64,000 bases of DNA from Sphingobacteriales bacterium (lineage in GTDB: Bacteria > Bacteroidota > Bacteroidia > Chitinophagales > JADIYW01): the NCBI GenBank assembly GCA_016699615.1, contig CP064984.1, forward strand, positions 2,018,001-2,082,000, given 5' to 3'. The notes under the pieces are model-generated. The model was given only the letters and a program-made list of their open reading frames with translations. It was not told where the DNA came from and made no database searches. Both the position numbers and the translations under genes were made by a program. Numbering within the stretch: position 1 is the first letter of the stretch; each line of letters opens with the position of its first letter. Shown here piece after piece: positions 1 through 9,777 of the stretch.

Positions 1-994
1 CATTGCCAAATTGTTTGTCAATATGATTTGTGTCAACGCCCCAAATTGTTCTTAGTTTTGTCATTATATATTCATTATACATATCAATGTTGCTTAGTGT
101 TTCGCAACTTTGTGCCAATTGATGATGGTTAATTTGTTTGATGTATAATGCATTGTTATTGATGTTCCAGTATCTGTTTTTCCCATCAAATGAATGTGCA
201 GATGGCCCTAACCCTAAATATTTACTGCCTTTCCAATAGTTGGTATTGTGTATGGCATATTGTTTATTGGTACAAAAGTTAGATATTTCATATTGTTCAT
301 ATCCATGAGTTGCGCAAACATCTTGTAAAATAGAAAATTGTTCTGCAATCTTTTGTTCATCTATTTCAGAAATTATATTCTTTTGTATTTGATGGTGTAA
401 AATGGTTTTTTCTTCAACTGTAATTGCATAGCAAGAAAAATGTTGGATATTATGATTGATGAGATACAATATATTTTCTTTCCATTGCTCATTACTAAGT
501 GTAGGTGTACCATAAATTAAATCGCAAGTAATGTTGTTGAAGCCAATTTTTTGTGCAAGTTGTATGGCTGTTTTTCCTTCAGATGCATTGTGCGCTCTAT
601 GCATAAATTTCAAATCTTCATCAAAAAAAGACTGAATTCCAATAGATAAACGATTGATTGGTGTGTATTGTTTTAATTGTGTTAGATATTCTTCTGTTAA
701 ATCATCTGGATTGCATTCTATGGTAATTTCTGCTTTTGGTGTTACTGTGAATGTATTATATATTTTCTCTAATATTTTTAGAATATGATTGATGTCTATA
801 AAACTTGGTGTGCCACCACCAAAATATATACTTTGAATGGTGGTTTCTTTCTGAAAGAAATTATTTTGTAGTTCTATTTCAATAATGATAGCTTGCACCA
901 TCTTTTCTATATAATCTGTTTGTGTAGAAAAATGGAAATTGCAATAGTTACATGCCTGTTTGCAAAATGGAATGTGTATGTAGATGCCTGCCAT
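1..994 (-). CDS. hemW: HemW, radical SAM heme chaperone (3' end outside window)
   Basis: The reverse strand reads as an open frame of about 331 codons from an ATG at 994 to the window edge. It starts MAGIYIHIPFCKQACNYC, which holds the radical-SAM CxxxCxxC cluster motif (Cys11, Cys15, Cys18). It then shows YFGGGTPS, IECNPDD, GIQSF, YEISNF and LGLGPSAHSF, the usual order of motifs in HemW (once annotated as oxygen-independent coproporphyrinogen oxidase-like). The family is near 375 residues, so about 45 C-terminal residues are missing. HemW binds heme and passes it to respiratory proteins; the C-terminal HemW domain begins in the part seen here. It is divergent from the Omp85 gene, with 55 bases between the two starts. 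Confidence 0.92.
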   Translation of the reverse strand, partial: MAGIYIHIPFCKQACNYCNFHFSTQTDYIEKMVQAIIIEIELQNNFFQKETTIQSIYFGGGTPSFIDINHILKILEKIYNTFTVTPKAEITIECNPDDLTEEYLTQLKQYTPINRLSIGIQSFFDEDLKFMHRAHNASEGKTAIQLAQKIGFNNITCDLIYGTPTLSNEQWKENILYLINHNIQHFSCYAITVEEKTILHHQIQKNIISEIDEQKIAEQFSILQDVCATHGYEQYEISNFCTNKQYAIHNTNYWKGSKYLGLGPSAHSFDGKNRYWNINNNALYIKQINHHQLAQSCETLSNIDMYNEYIMTKLRTIWGVDTNHIDKQFGN

Positions 995-1030
995 ATTTTA
1001 TGCAAATTAAAACAAATCCTTAATTATTGA

Positions 1031-1038
1031 TATATTTG
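1031..1038 (+). promoter_or_regulatory. Bacteroidota -7 promoter element (TATATTTG)
   Basis: TATATTTG matches the TAnnTTTG -7 element of the Bacteroidota primary sigma factor. It ends 11 bases before the ATG of the Omp85-family gene, so that transcript would have a very short leader. Confidence 0.45.
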
Positions 1039-1049
1039 AAATACTTTTT

Positions 1050-2759
1050 ATGTGCCAACTGAAAAAAATATATTTTTTAGTGTTGATTTTTGTTGCCTTG
1101 TATTCAAAATCAGAAATAATATTAACTATTAAATATGCTTCTGCTAAGAAAACAAAACAATTGAAATACAAGAATGTTGAAGATGCACAAAAGTATTTAG
1201 AACAATTAAAACAAGATAAAATAAAACAAGGCTATTGGCAGTTTTCAATAGATAGTTTTTATTGTGTTGATAATAATTGCCAAGCATATATACATACTGG
1301 AACTAAATATTATTTGCAACAATTAGAAATAGGCAATAAAAAATGGAATTATAATGATATTCAAAATATAAAGAATATTCCAGAGTCAATATTGAAAGCA
1401 AGAGAAGAAACTGGTTATCCTTTTGCAAATGTGGAAATGGATAGTTTAAATCTTCAAAATGATACCCTATATGTCAATTATAAAGTAAATAAAGCACAAT
1501 TAGTTACCATTGATAGTTTTATTAATCATCAAAATGCGAAAATCTCAAAATCTTTTATAGAAAATTATACAGGAATAAAAAAAGGAAAACCATATGCTGA
1601 AAGTAAAATTCTGAATATTGATAATTTATTAAACAAGTTGCCTTACACAGAACTTACACAACCAACTGGAATAAATTTTAGAGGTGATAAGGCAGATATT
1701 CATTTATACTTAAAAAAGAGAAAGGTAAATAAGTTTGATTTTGTGATAGGATTTCTACCCAATAATTCAATTGCAGGAAAGTTTTTGATAACTGGTGAAG
1801 CAAGAATTCATTTGCAAAATGCATTTAAAAGAGGCGAGGAGCTATTCTTTGAATGGGTGCGTCTAAGACCAAACCAACAACGATTAAATATAAAATTTGC
1901 TTATCCATATTTATTTAAAACTCCTTTAGGTGTTAATACATCTTTCTTTTTAGACAAAAGAGATTCATCGTCATTAGATTTAAACATACAAGTAGGATTG
2001 CCATATTTTATTAAGACCAATAATTATATCAAAGGTTTTTACAAATATGCTCAGACAATAGTTTTACAAGCAGACACGCTTTATGCAAAAAATTATAAGC
2101 AATTACCTAATAATTTAGATGCAACATACAATCAATATGGAATAGAAATGTACTATGAAAATTTAGATTATCTATTTAATCCAAGAAAAGGTTTTGATAT
2201 AAAGTTTTCAGCATCAGCAGGAATCAAGAAAATTAAACCAAATAATCAAATCATTACATTGCAATCAAATGATGGATTCGATTATGGTACATTGTATGAT
2301 AGTATCAATAGAAAAAGTATAAAAGGTGATTTGTTTTGGCAAATTAATTATTATTTACCATTAGACAAACGCAATGTGCTAAAATTTAGCAACAGTGGAG
2401 GCAGTGTTTTAAATAATAATTTACTCAGAAATGAATTAATAAGAATTGGTGGCAGTAAATTGCTCAGAGGATTTGATGAAGAATCAATTTTAGTTAGCAC
2501 GTATCTATTAAATATTTTAGAGTACAGATTTATATTGCAACGCAATTCTTATTTGGCAGTATTTTATGATTTTGCCTATGTGAGAAGAAAATTTAATAAC
2601 GAATTAATTCAGAATTATCCATTTGGCTTTGGCGTAGGTATAAATATTGAAACAAAAATTGGTATTTTTGGACTTTCCTATGCACTCGGACATCAAAAAA
2701 CAAATCCAATCAATTTTAGAAATTCAAAAATTCATTTTGGATACGTTATTCAATTTTAA
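1050..2759 (+). CDS. Omp85/BamA-TamA-like outer-membrane protein
   Basis: 569 residues. A hydrophobic N-terminal segment (about residues 5-18) looks like a signal sequence. Residues 40-230 resemble POTRA-type repeats, with a GYPFANV stretch near 125-131. From about 230 onward the sequence alternates in beta-barrel fashion, contains GGSKLLRGF (conserved loop-type motif of the family) and RKGFDIKF, and ends in phenylalanine, the usual outer-membrane sorting residue. Omp85 proteins fold or translocate other proteins into the outer membrane; this one is shorter than BamA (about 750-850) and nearer TamA-like surface antigens. It overlaps the following DUF4271 gene by about 23 bases. Family membership is fairly secure, the exact substrate is not. 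Confidence 0.75.
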   Translation: MCQLKKIYFLVLIFVALYSKSEIILTIKYASAKKTKQLKYKNVEDAQKYLEQLKQDKIKQGYWQFSIDSFYCVDNNCQAYIHTGTKYYLQQLEIGNKKWNYNDIQNIKNIPESILKAREETGYPFANVEMDSLNLQNDTLYVNYKVNKAQLVTIDSFINHQNAKISKSFIENYTGIKKGKPYAESKILNIDNLLNKLPYTELTQPTGINFRGDKADIHLYLKKRKVNKFDFVIGFLPNNSIAGKFLITGEARIHLQNAFKRGEELFFEWVRLRPNQQRLNIKFAYPYLFKTPLGVNTSFFLDKRDSSSLDLNIQVGLPYFIKTNNYIKGFYKYAQTIVLQADTLYAKNYKQLPNNLDATYNQYGIEMYYENLDYLFNPRKGFDIKFSASAGIKKIKPNNQIITLQSNDGFDYGTLYDSINRKSIKGDLFWQINYYLPLDKRNVLKFSNSGGSVLNNNLLRNELIRIGGSKLLRGFDEESILVSTYLLNILEYRFILQRNSYLAVFYDFAYVRRKFNNELIQNYPFGFGVGINIETKIGIFGLSYALGHQKTNPINFRNSKIHFGYVIQF

Positions 2760-3608
2760 AATCTGGATACTTGTTTTATTGCTTGGCAGTAATGTTGGTG
2801 TATTTGCAAAGCAAAGCAAAATATACAACCCAATTTGGGTAGATTCAATATTATCACACAAAAAAGATAGTGTGCAATTTGCCAAATTGTTGAGCAAAGT
2901 AGAAATTACAACAGAAAAAACCACGATAAATTTACCACAACCAATAAGGAATAGTAGTGTCCAATATACTTACTTAGCTATAGTTGCAGTAATATTTTTT
3001 CTTTTAGGTATATTGTTTTTCTTTTTTGATGATTTTATACAAACAATCATACAAAGCTTATACAATACAAAAAATATAATATATATTATACAGCACATAG
3101 ATTAGACAATATATTCTTAAATCTAGTTTTTCTAATAATAAAAATGTCAATTATTGCTTATAGTACTTTGATGCTATTGCAACACATGCAAAATCATAAG
3201 CTTGAATTTAGTATAAATAACACAATTCATATTTTCGCATTAGTATTCATATTTTTAAGTGTAAAATACCTAATTGAGAATATAATAGTTTGGCTTGCCG
3301 CACAGCAGAAATTATACAGATTCTTAAATATTTATAAATTATACTACGACTTGTATTTAGGATTAATATTTATATTTGTTTCAATAGTAATATTGTATAA
3401 TAGGGCAAACATATTATATACATATTTTTTGATATTTTCTGCCTTATATGTAATTATTTTATTATATAAGATAATTCAATTACAGCAATTTGTAAAAATT
3501 CATCATAAGATTTATTTTATTTTGTATATTTGCACCTTTAAAATTTTGCCTCTATTATTATTGACAAAATATTTGTGGTATAATTATAAAATAAACATTT
3601 ATGGCTAA
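2737..3608 (+). CDS. DUF4271 membrane protein, interrupted by a -1 frameshift
   Basis: Two consecutive frames make one protein of about 290 residues. The first frame probably starts at the TTG at 2737, giving a signal-like segment (residues 8-22, ending VFA). It carries a transmembrane segment near 2970-3030 and stops at 3105. The second frame is open from about 3030 and its in-frame ATG is at 3144. Adding one A to the A-run at 3069-3074 joins them through LYNTKKYNIYY without loss. The C-terminal half has about five hydrophobic helices. DUF4271 proteins commonly sit just upstream of hemD in Bacteroidota, as here, and their function is unknown. The break is probably a sequencing deletion (see findings). 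Family assignment rests on the architecture and neighbourhood. Confidence 0.6.
3525..3532 (+). promoter_or_regulatory. -7 promoter element (TATATTTG) upstream of hemD
   Basis: TATATTTG lies inside the 3' part of the DUF4271 gene, 68 bases before the hemD-like ATG, and matches the TAnnTTTG element. It would allow hemD to be transcribed on its own. Confidence 0.4.
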
Positions 3609-4851
3609 AAAAGAAGTAGCTAAAACTATCACAACAAAGAAAAGCAAAAGCACTGAAGGTGTTGATGCAAAATCTAAAGAAAAATCAAAACAAACAAGCA
3701 AAAATGCAGCAGTTACAACTACAAAAAAAACAATTGTAAAGAAAACCAAAACTGAAACTGTAGCTCCAAAGAAAGCAAAAACAGAAGTAAAGAAAAATGC
3801 TGAGACTACTTCTAGTAAAAAAGAAACTCAAACTACAAAGAAAAGTGCTGCAACAGCAAAAAAAGTAATTGCTAAAACTATTCAAGCACCAAAATCAATC
3901 CAAAAAGAAAAAAAATCTGAAGTTGATACTGAAAAAATTACTAAACGTAATAACTTAGCTAAAGATACTATCACACAAAAATCGCCAATAAAGGAAAAAA
4001 GAAAATACACCAAGAAAGAAGATAAAAAAGAAAACAAACCTATTGAGGTAGTATCGAAAAAAGTAGAAGTTGTAATTTCTGATGACAAGCCAAGAGCAGT
4101 AAAATCTATTTTAATTTCTTTGCCCAAACCAGAAACAGGAAAATCACCATATATTGATATTGCCAACCAATTTAAAATTAAATTAGATTGGAGACCATTT
4201 ACTGAAGTACAACCAATAAAAATAATTGACTTTAGACTTCAAAAAATATATATAGAACAGTATAAAAATATAATTTTTTCAAGTAAAACTTCTGTAGAAC
4301 AATATTTTAGAATCTTACAAGAGTCAAGACAAAAAATATCAGAAGAAAATAAATATTTTTGTATCAACGAAGCAATCGCATTATATCTTCAGAAATTCAT
4401 CAACTATAGAAAGAGAAAAGTGTTTTTTGGTGATGGTAAGTTGCCAAAACTAATGGAAGTTATCATAAAAAACAGAGATAAAAATGGTAATTCCATGCAC
4501 TTAATACCAAGCTCTGAAACAAAAGATAAAGCACTTACAGACACACTAAAAAAGTACAATATAGAATACAAAGAAGCCGTATTATATAGAACAATACCAA
4601 GCAATCTAGAAGATTTAAAAGATGTAAAATATGATATGTTGGTATTCTTCAATTCAATAGCAATAGACTCACTGTATAGCAATTTCCCAGATTTTGTACA
4701 AGACAAAACAAGATTGGCAATTTATGGAAATTCTACAGCAGAAACAGTCATGAAGCATAAATTAAGAATTGATGTATTTGCTCCAACGCCAACAATGCCA
4801 TCACTTGCAGATGCAATTAAAAAATACATAACATTAGGCAATAAAAAATAA
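3601..4851 (+). CDS. hemD: Uroporphyrinogen-III synthase-like protein with lysine-rich N-terminal extension
   Basis: 416 residues in two unlike parts. Residues 1 to about 160 are low-complexity Lys/Thr/Ala/Glu sequence resembling histone-H1-like tails. From about 165 (VKSILISLPKPE) to the end it matches the Bacteroidota form of uroporphyrinogen-III synthase, which cyclises hydroxymethylbilane in heme synthesis: SPYIDIANQFKIKLDWRPF near the start, FSSKTSVEQYF mid-domain, YGNSTAETV and PTPTMPSLADAI near the end. The catalytic domain alone (about 250 residues) is of normal size, so the tail is extra. The ATG at 3601 overlaps the DUF4271 stop; a start just before the domain is not evident because the tail is in frame without a break. 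Confidence 0.72.
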   Translation: MAKKEVAKTITTKKSKSTEGVDAKSKEKSKQTSKNAAVTTTKKTIVKKTKTETVAPKKAKTEVKKNAETTSSKKETQTTKKSAATAKKVIAKTIQAPKSIQKEKKSEVDTEKITKRNNLAKDTITQKSPIKEKRKYTKKEDKKENKPIEVVSKKVEVVISDDKPRAVKSILISLPKPETGKSPYIDIANQFKIKLDWRPFTEVQPIKIIDFRLQKIYIEQYKNIIFSSKTSVEQYFRILQESRQKISEENKYFCINEAIALYLQKFINYRKRKVFFGDGKLPKLMEVIIKNRDKNGNSMHLIPSSETKDKALTDTLKKYNIEYKEAVLYRTIPSNLEDLKDVKYDMLVFFNSIAIDSLYSNFPDFVQDKTRLAIYGNSTAETVMKHKLRIDVFAPTPTMPSLADAIKKYITLGNKK

Positions 4852-4891
4852 TTAAGTTCAAATTAATATTTTTTAATACCTTTATCAAACA

Positions 4892-5884
4892 ATGATAAAA
4901 TTCATTAGAAGTATATTATTGATTACACTATTTGTATCAGGCATACAATTGCAACTCAATGCACAAGTAAAGCAAATATCAACGCATTTTAATGATCTAA
5001 AAGAATGGTACAATCCAGCATTTTACGGTATAGAGAAACAATACAAATTTGTTGCAAACTATAGAACACAATGGACAAAACTAGATGGAGTACCACAAAC
5101 TATTAATTTTTTATCCAGTTTTGCATTGCCAAAAATTAAAAGTGGAATTGGTATTAATATCACACACGATAGAATTGGAGCAATACAAACAACTACATTA
5201 CAAGCAGGATACAATTATATAATTCCAATTAAAGACAAACTAAAAATTGGCATTGGCGCACAGGCAGGATTCGAGTTTTCAAATTTAGATGGTTCAAAAC
5301 TAATTACACCAAATGGTAATTATAGCTCAGGTATAAATCATAATGATGATGTCATTAATCAAGCAACTAATAAAACATTCAGACCATTATTAAATGTTGG
5401 CATAAGCTTAAATTCAAAACATATAAATGTAGGCGTTGCATATCTAAATGCAATAAACAATAAACTAAATTTTGATGGAACAGTTAGAAGTTTAAGTACA
5501 CAACTTGGAAGTGTATTGCAAACAAGCATTAATTCTGAAATAAAACTACCTAAAGAATTTAAACTTATTCCAGTAATTGTTATTAATACAGACTTTGTAA
5601 ATGTTCAAACAGATGTCCAAATATTAGCAGGCTACAAATATTTTGGAGCATTAGGTGTAAATGTTCGTGGCTACAACAAAAAATCTATAGAATCAGTTTC
5701 GCCAATTATCAAAATAACACCAATAAAAAATATAGGATTAGGATTTATTTATAGCTACGATGTAAATATAAATGCATTAAAAATTGCAAATAGCAATACA
5801 CATGAAATTACAATTTTTTATAATATGAATTCAAAGAATATTTCTAAACATCTCAAGTTTATTAATAATCCGAGATTTCTGTGA
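4892..5884 (+). CDS. PorP/SprF family T9SS outer-membrane protein
   Basis: 330 residues with a signal peptide (about 1-25, ending LNAQ). QISTHFNDLKEWYNPAFYG followed by YRTQWTKLDGVPQT is the hallmark start of PorP/SprF proteins. These are beta-barrel proteins that anchor or assist secretion of T9SS cargo and adhesins at the outer membrane. The rest alternates as a barrel of about 14 strands. It lies 70-100 bases upstream of gldK, the standard position for porP in the porPKLMN locus, so it probably serves the secretion core encoded next to it rather than a distant adhesin. Confidence 0.85.
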   Translation: MIKFIRSILLITLFVSGIQLQLNAQVKQISTHFNDLKEWYNPAFYGIEKQYKFVANYRTQWTKLDGVPQTINFLSSFALPKIKSGIGINITHDRIGAIQTTTLQAGYNYIIPIKDKLKIGIGAQAGFEFSNLDGSKLITPNGNYSSGINHNDDVINQATNKTFRPLLNVGISLNSKHINVGVAYLNAINNKLNFDGTVRSLSTQLGSVLQTSINSEIKLPKEFKLIPVIVINTDFVNVQTDVQILAGYKYFGALGVNVRGYNKKSIESVSPIIKITPIKNIGLGFIYSYDVNINALKIANSNTHEITIFYNMNSKNISKHLKFINNPRFL

Positions 5885-5981
5885 AAAAATTGCTAAAAAA
5901 TACCAAAAAACAATTAAAAAATTAGGTAGTTAAAATAAATTTATTATTTTTACGATGAATAAGAATATAAATTACATAAAA

Positions 5982-7259
5982 ATGAAAAGAACTAGCTTCT
6001 CGTTATTGTTATTTTTTGCTATTATCCTAAGTGGATGTAAAGGTGGAAAAACAAATGATGGTCAATTAATAGGTTCTCAAGATAGACCAGAGTGGGATAA
6101 CAACCTAATGCCTTATGGCATGGTGTATGTACCATCTGGTGTTATTCACATAGGACCATCTGATCAGGATATCAACTATTCATTCAATTCCAAAATGAAA
6201 CAAATTTCTATTGTAGGATTTTACATGGATGAAACCGAAATTACCAACAACGAGTATCGTCAGTTCGTAGAATGGGTAAGAGATTCAATTGCACACAAAA
6301 TGTTAGGTGGAGATCACTTAATCGAAGGTGAAAGTGGTGGTCAAGGAATTAATTGGGATATGCCTATCGATTGGTCTGGAGCAACAGAAGATGCAGAGCA
6401 GTTGGAGTCACTGTACTACACTGAAGCAGATAGAATTAATGGAAAAAAAGAATATGACCCAAGAAAATTGGTATATGAATATACTTGGTTCAGATGGAAA
6501 GAAGCTGCAGCTAGAGAGAATAAAGATAAACCAAGAAGCTCTTTCATGGATAAAAAACAAATATCTATCTATCCTGATGAATTAGTATGGATTAGAGACT
6601 TCTCATATTCTTATAACGAACCAATGACACGTGCATATTTTTCACATCCAGCATATGATGATTATCCAGTTGTTGGTGTAACTTGGGATCAATCTAATGC
6701 ATTCTGTGTTTGGAGAACTAGACTTTGGAATGATTATAGACAAGATGAAGGGTTAGCACCAGTAGAAGAATTTAGATTGCCAACAGAATATGAGTGGGAA
6801 TATGCTGCACGTGGAGGAAGAACATTATCGCCATATCCTTGGGGCGGACCATACATTAGAAATACAAAAGGATGTTTGTTAGCAAATTTCAAACCAGGAA
6901 GAGGAAACTATCCTGAAGATGGAGGTTTATATACAGTTGATGCAAAATCATACTGGCCAAATGACTATGGCTTATACAATATGGCAGGAAATGTTGCAGA
7001 ATGGACATTAACAGCATATGATGATGCATCAGTGATGTTTATTCATGATAAACAACCAGATTATAGATATGATGCAAAAGCTGATGATGCTTCAGTAATG
7101 AAAAGAAAAGTAATTAGAGGTGGTTCTTGGAAAGATATAGCATTCTATTTGCAAAATGGTACAAGAGCATCAGAGTATCAAGATTCAGCTAAATCTTATA
7201 TTGGATTCCGTACTTTATTACCTTTCTTAGGTAGAGGTTTAGAAGATTTCGGGAAATAA
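5982..7259 (+). CDS. gldK: Gliding motility/T9SS lipoprotein GldK (PorK)
   Basis: 425 residues from the chosen ATG at 5982, which starts a clean lipoprotein signal (MKRTSFSLLLFF... ILSGC, Cys at residue 17); the upstream ATG at 5955 would add nine polar residues in front of it. The body is a formylglycine-generating-enzyme/sulfatase-modifying fold: YMDETEITNNEYRQF, GVTWDQSNAFCVWR, RLPTEYEWEYAARGG, NDYGLYNMAGNVAEW and RGGSWKD in order. GldK and GldN form the periplasmic ring under the outer membrane in the T9SS. First gene of gldKLMN. The domain is used structurally, not as an enzyme. Confidence 0.93.
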   Translation: MKRTSFSLLLFFAIILSGCKGGKTNDGQLIGSQDRPEWDNNLMPYGMVYVPSGVIHIGPSDQDINYSFNSKMKQISIVGFYMDETEITNNEYRQFVEWVRDSIAHKMLGGDHLIEGESGGQGINWDMPIDWSGATEDAEQLESLYYTEADRINGKKEYDPRKLVYEYTWFRWKEAAARENKDKPRSSFMDKKQISIYPDELVWIRDFSYSYNEPMTRAYFSHPAYDDYPVVGVTWDQSNAFCVWRTRLWNDYRQDEGLAPVEEFRLPTEYEWEYAARGGRTLSPYPWGGPYIRNTKGCLLANFKPGRGNYPEDGGLYTVDAKSYWPNDYGLYNMAGNVAEWTLTAYDDASVMFIHDKQPDYRYDAKADDASVMKRKVIRGGSWKDIAFYLQNGTRASEYQDSAKSYIGFRTLLPFLGRGLEDFGK

Positions 7260-7331
7260 TATATCATTTAACATTTTTTTTAAAATATTCCAAAACAATA
7301 AACGTATTTAAACTAAACAAAAAAAATAATT

Positions 7332-8165
7332 ATGGCAAAGTTACTTAAAACCAAAGGATTTAAAAGACTCAAAAACGCTATTTTCGGTGTTGGAGCATCA
7401 GTAGTAATTTTAGGAGCATTATTCAAATTAATGCATTGGCCTTTTGCAAGTGAATTGTTAATACTAGGTATGTCAGTAGAAGCATTATTATTTGCATTCT
7501 CAGGTTTAATTCCACCAGAGCCAGACTACTATTGGGAAAAATTATATCCAGGTCTAGATATTTATGATGAAGACATGGAAATTGAGTCAGAAAAATTTGG
7601 ACATACAAAAATTGCTATTAGCAATACTTCAGCAGTTTCTGATAAAAAAAGTTTAGCAGGTGAATTAGATAAAATGATGGAAGCCGCGAAATTAGATCAA
7701 AACTTAGTAAATAGATTTGGAGATAACTTAAAAGGTTTCTCTGATAATGTATCAAAATTAGGAAACTTAGCAGATGCTACTGTAGCTTCTAATGATTTCG
7801 CATCTTCTGCAAAATCTGCCGCAACGGCATTAAATGGTGTAAAAGACTCATTTTCAAGCGCTGCTGATGGTATGAGCAAATTAGCTGCTGCATCTGGTGA
7901 TGCTTCTAAATACCACGAGCAAGTACAAGCTGCTTCTAAAAATTTAGCTGCTTTAAATGCTGTTTATGAGATGGAATTACAGGATACTAATAATCATTTA
8001 AAAACAATGAATAAATTTATCGGAAACTTAGGAACAGCTATGGCTAATCTTGAGACATCAATCTCTGATACTGATAAATTTAAAAATCAAATGAGTGGTT
8101 TAGCTAATAATTTAGAGAAGTTAAACAGCATTTATGGAAACATGCTTTCTGCAATGAAATCATAA
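7332..8165 (+). CDS. gldL: GldL (PorL), inner-membrane motor subunit of the T9SS
   Basis: 277 residues. Two transmembrane helices at about 16-34 and 39-60 contain the FGVGASVVILGALFKLMHWP signature, with the helix-embedded Lys/His region and a glutamate (VEAL) in the second helix. In GldL, charged residues of this kind take part in proton-driven rotation with GldM. The rest (about 100-277) is a cytoplasmic, Ala/Ser/Leu-rich, probably coiled-coil tail. With GldM it forms the rotary proton channel that powers secretion and gliding. It is 72 bases after gldK and 54 before gldM. Confidence 0.93.
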   Translation: MAKLLKTKGFKRLKNAIFGVGASVVILGALFKLMHWPFASELLILGMSVEALLFAFSGLIPPEPDYYWEKLYPGLDIYDEDMEIESEKFGHTKIAISNTSAVSDKKSLAGELDKMMEAAKLDQNLVNRFGDNLKGFSDNVSKLGNLADATVASNDFASSAKSAATALNGVKDSFSSAADGMSKLAAASGDASKYHEQVQAASKNLAALNAVYEMELQDTNNHLKTMNKFIGNLGTAMANLETSISDTDKFKNQMSGLANNLEKLNSIYGNMLSAMKS

Positions 8166-8219
8166 CATTTGTTGAACGAAGAGAAGGAAATAATTAGTAA
8201 AAATCAAAAGTAAAAAATT

Positions 8220-9761
8220 ATGGCAATTCCTAAGGAGAACCGTCAGCAGATGATTAATATGATGTATTTAGTATTGACAGCGTTACTAGCATTAAACGTG
8301 TCAAGAGAAATACTTATCGCATTTCAAACAATAAATAAAAGTTTAGAAAACTCTAAAAAAATAGCAGACACTAATATTTCTACGACATATAATGGTTTTG
8401 CGTTGAAAAGAGCTAAAGAGCCAGCTAATACGGATGTCCAAAAATATCAATCAATGGCTGACCAAGCAAAAGGTATTTCAAAAGAATTATTAGATTATAT
8501 TGCAAACCTTAAGTCTGAAATTGTAAAAAAAGCTGATGGACCAGATACAGAAGATGCAGATGGCATTATGGCTAAAAAAGATGATTTAGAAATAGGTAAT
8601 GCATTTATGGTAGGTGAAGGCAAAGGAGAAGGTTACAAACTAAAAACTAAAGTTGATGAAACTATAAATAAGTTTTTAGGATTAGTTGATCCAGCGTTGA
8701 AAGATAAAATGACAGAACAACTGGGAATTACTACAAAACCTAATAAAGAAAAAGGTGATTGGGTAAGAGAGCAATTTTATCAAATGCCTGCAATAGCTGT
8801 ATATTCTATGCTTACTAAGTTAGAAAATGATACGAAAAATGCAGAAAACCAAATGATTGCATATTTATATAGCAGAATTGGTGATGCAAAAGAATTAGAG
8901 CCAGAAGAAATTGTATTAGACCAATTCTCAGCTCAAATTTCTTCTCCAAGTGCCTATGTATTACAAGGAGAACCATTTGAAGCATATGTGTCTTTAGCAG
9001 CAGGTAGTTCTGAAAGTTCAGTTACTGTAACAGTAAATGGTAAATCAGTTCCAGTAAAAGATGGAGTTGGTAAATTTACAACAGGTACTGGTGGTGTTGG
9101 AGAGTTTCCTGTTAGTGGTGTTGTTTCTGTTAAAAATAATAGAACAGGTAAAGTAAATACATATAAAACTGCACCATTCTCTTATACAGTTGCTCCACCT
9201 TTTGCTTCTGTAGCAGCTGATAAAATGAATGTGTTTTATATTGGTGTAGATAATCCAGTTACAGTTTCTGCTGCTGGTGTATCTCCTCAAAAATTAAATG
9301 TTGGTATGACTGGTGGTAGTATTTCTGGTTCAGGTGGAAAATATACTGTAAAAGTATCACAACAAGGAAAAGCTTATGTTACAGTTTCTGCAAATGGAAA
9401 ACAATATGCAAATGCTGAATTCCGTGTGAAAATGATTCCAGATCCACAAGCTGAAGTTGGTGGAAAACCAGGTGGTAGAATGCCAGCTGCACAATTTAAA
9501 GCACAAAATGGTGTGATAGCAGCATTGAAAAACTTTGATTTTGATGCAAGATTCCAAGTAATAAGTTATCAATTGTTTTACCAACCTAAAATGGCTGATC
9601 CAGCTATTATTCCAAATAATGGACCAACATTTGGAGGTGTCGCACAACAAGCTGTAAGCAAAGCAAAACCAGGTGATGTATATTATTTTGAAGAAATTAG
9701 AGTACAAGGACCAGATGGATCAAATAGAAAGATACCTGGTATCGCATTTAAAATAGATTAG
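8220..9761 (+). CDS. gldM: GldM (PorM), periplasm-spanning T9SS motor shaft
   Basis: 513 residues, the usual GldM length. One N-terminal transmembrane helix (about 10-30, MINMMYLVLTALLALNVS, with Arg30-Glu31 just after) inserts into the GldL ring. The periplasmic part begins with a helical domain, followed by immunoglobulin-like beta domains (about 230-510) rich in Gly/Val. GldM dimers carry rotation from the inner membrane to the GldK/GldN ring. The gene lies between gldL and gldN, with 16 bases to gldN, so all four are very likely one transcript. Confidence 0.94.
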   Translation: MAIPKENRQQMINMMYLVLTALLALNVSREILIAFQTINKSLENSKKIADTNISTTYNGFALKRAKEPANTDVQKYQSMADQAKGISKELLDYIANLKSEIVKKADGPDTEDADGIMAKKDDLEIGNAFMVGEGKGEGYKLKTKVDETINKFLGLVDPALKDKMTEQLGITTKPNKEKGDWVREQFYQMPAIAVYSMLTKLENDTKNAENQMIAYLYSRIGDAKELEPEEIVLDQFSAQISSPSAYVLQGEPFEAYVSLAAGSSESSVTVTVNGKSVPVKDGVGKFTTGTGGVGEFPVSGVVSVKNNRTGKVNTYKTAPFSYTVAPPFASVAADKMNVFYIGVDNPVTVSAAGVSPQKLNVGMTGGSISGSGGKYTVKVSQQGKAYVTVSANGKQYANAEFRVKMIPDPQAEVGGKPGGRMPAAQFKAQNGVIAALKNFDFDARFQVISYQLFYQPKMADPAIIPNNGPTFGGVAQQAVSKAKPGDVYYFEEIRVQGPDGSNRKIPGIAFKID

Positions 9762-9777
9762 TATAATATTATTTAGT

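Noticed and set aside
3882..4166. Antisense frames opposite the lysine-rich hemD tail
   Set aside because: Lys/Thr-rich coding on one strand gives Phe/Ser/Leu-rich open frames on the other; these are shadows.
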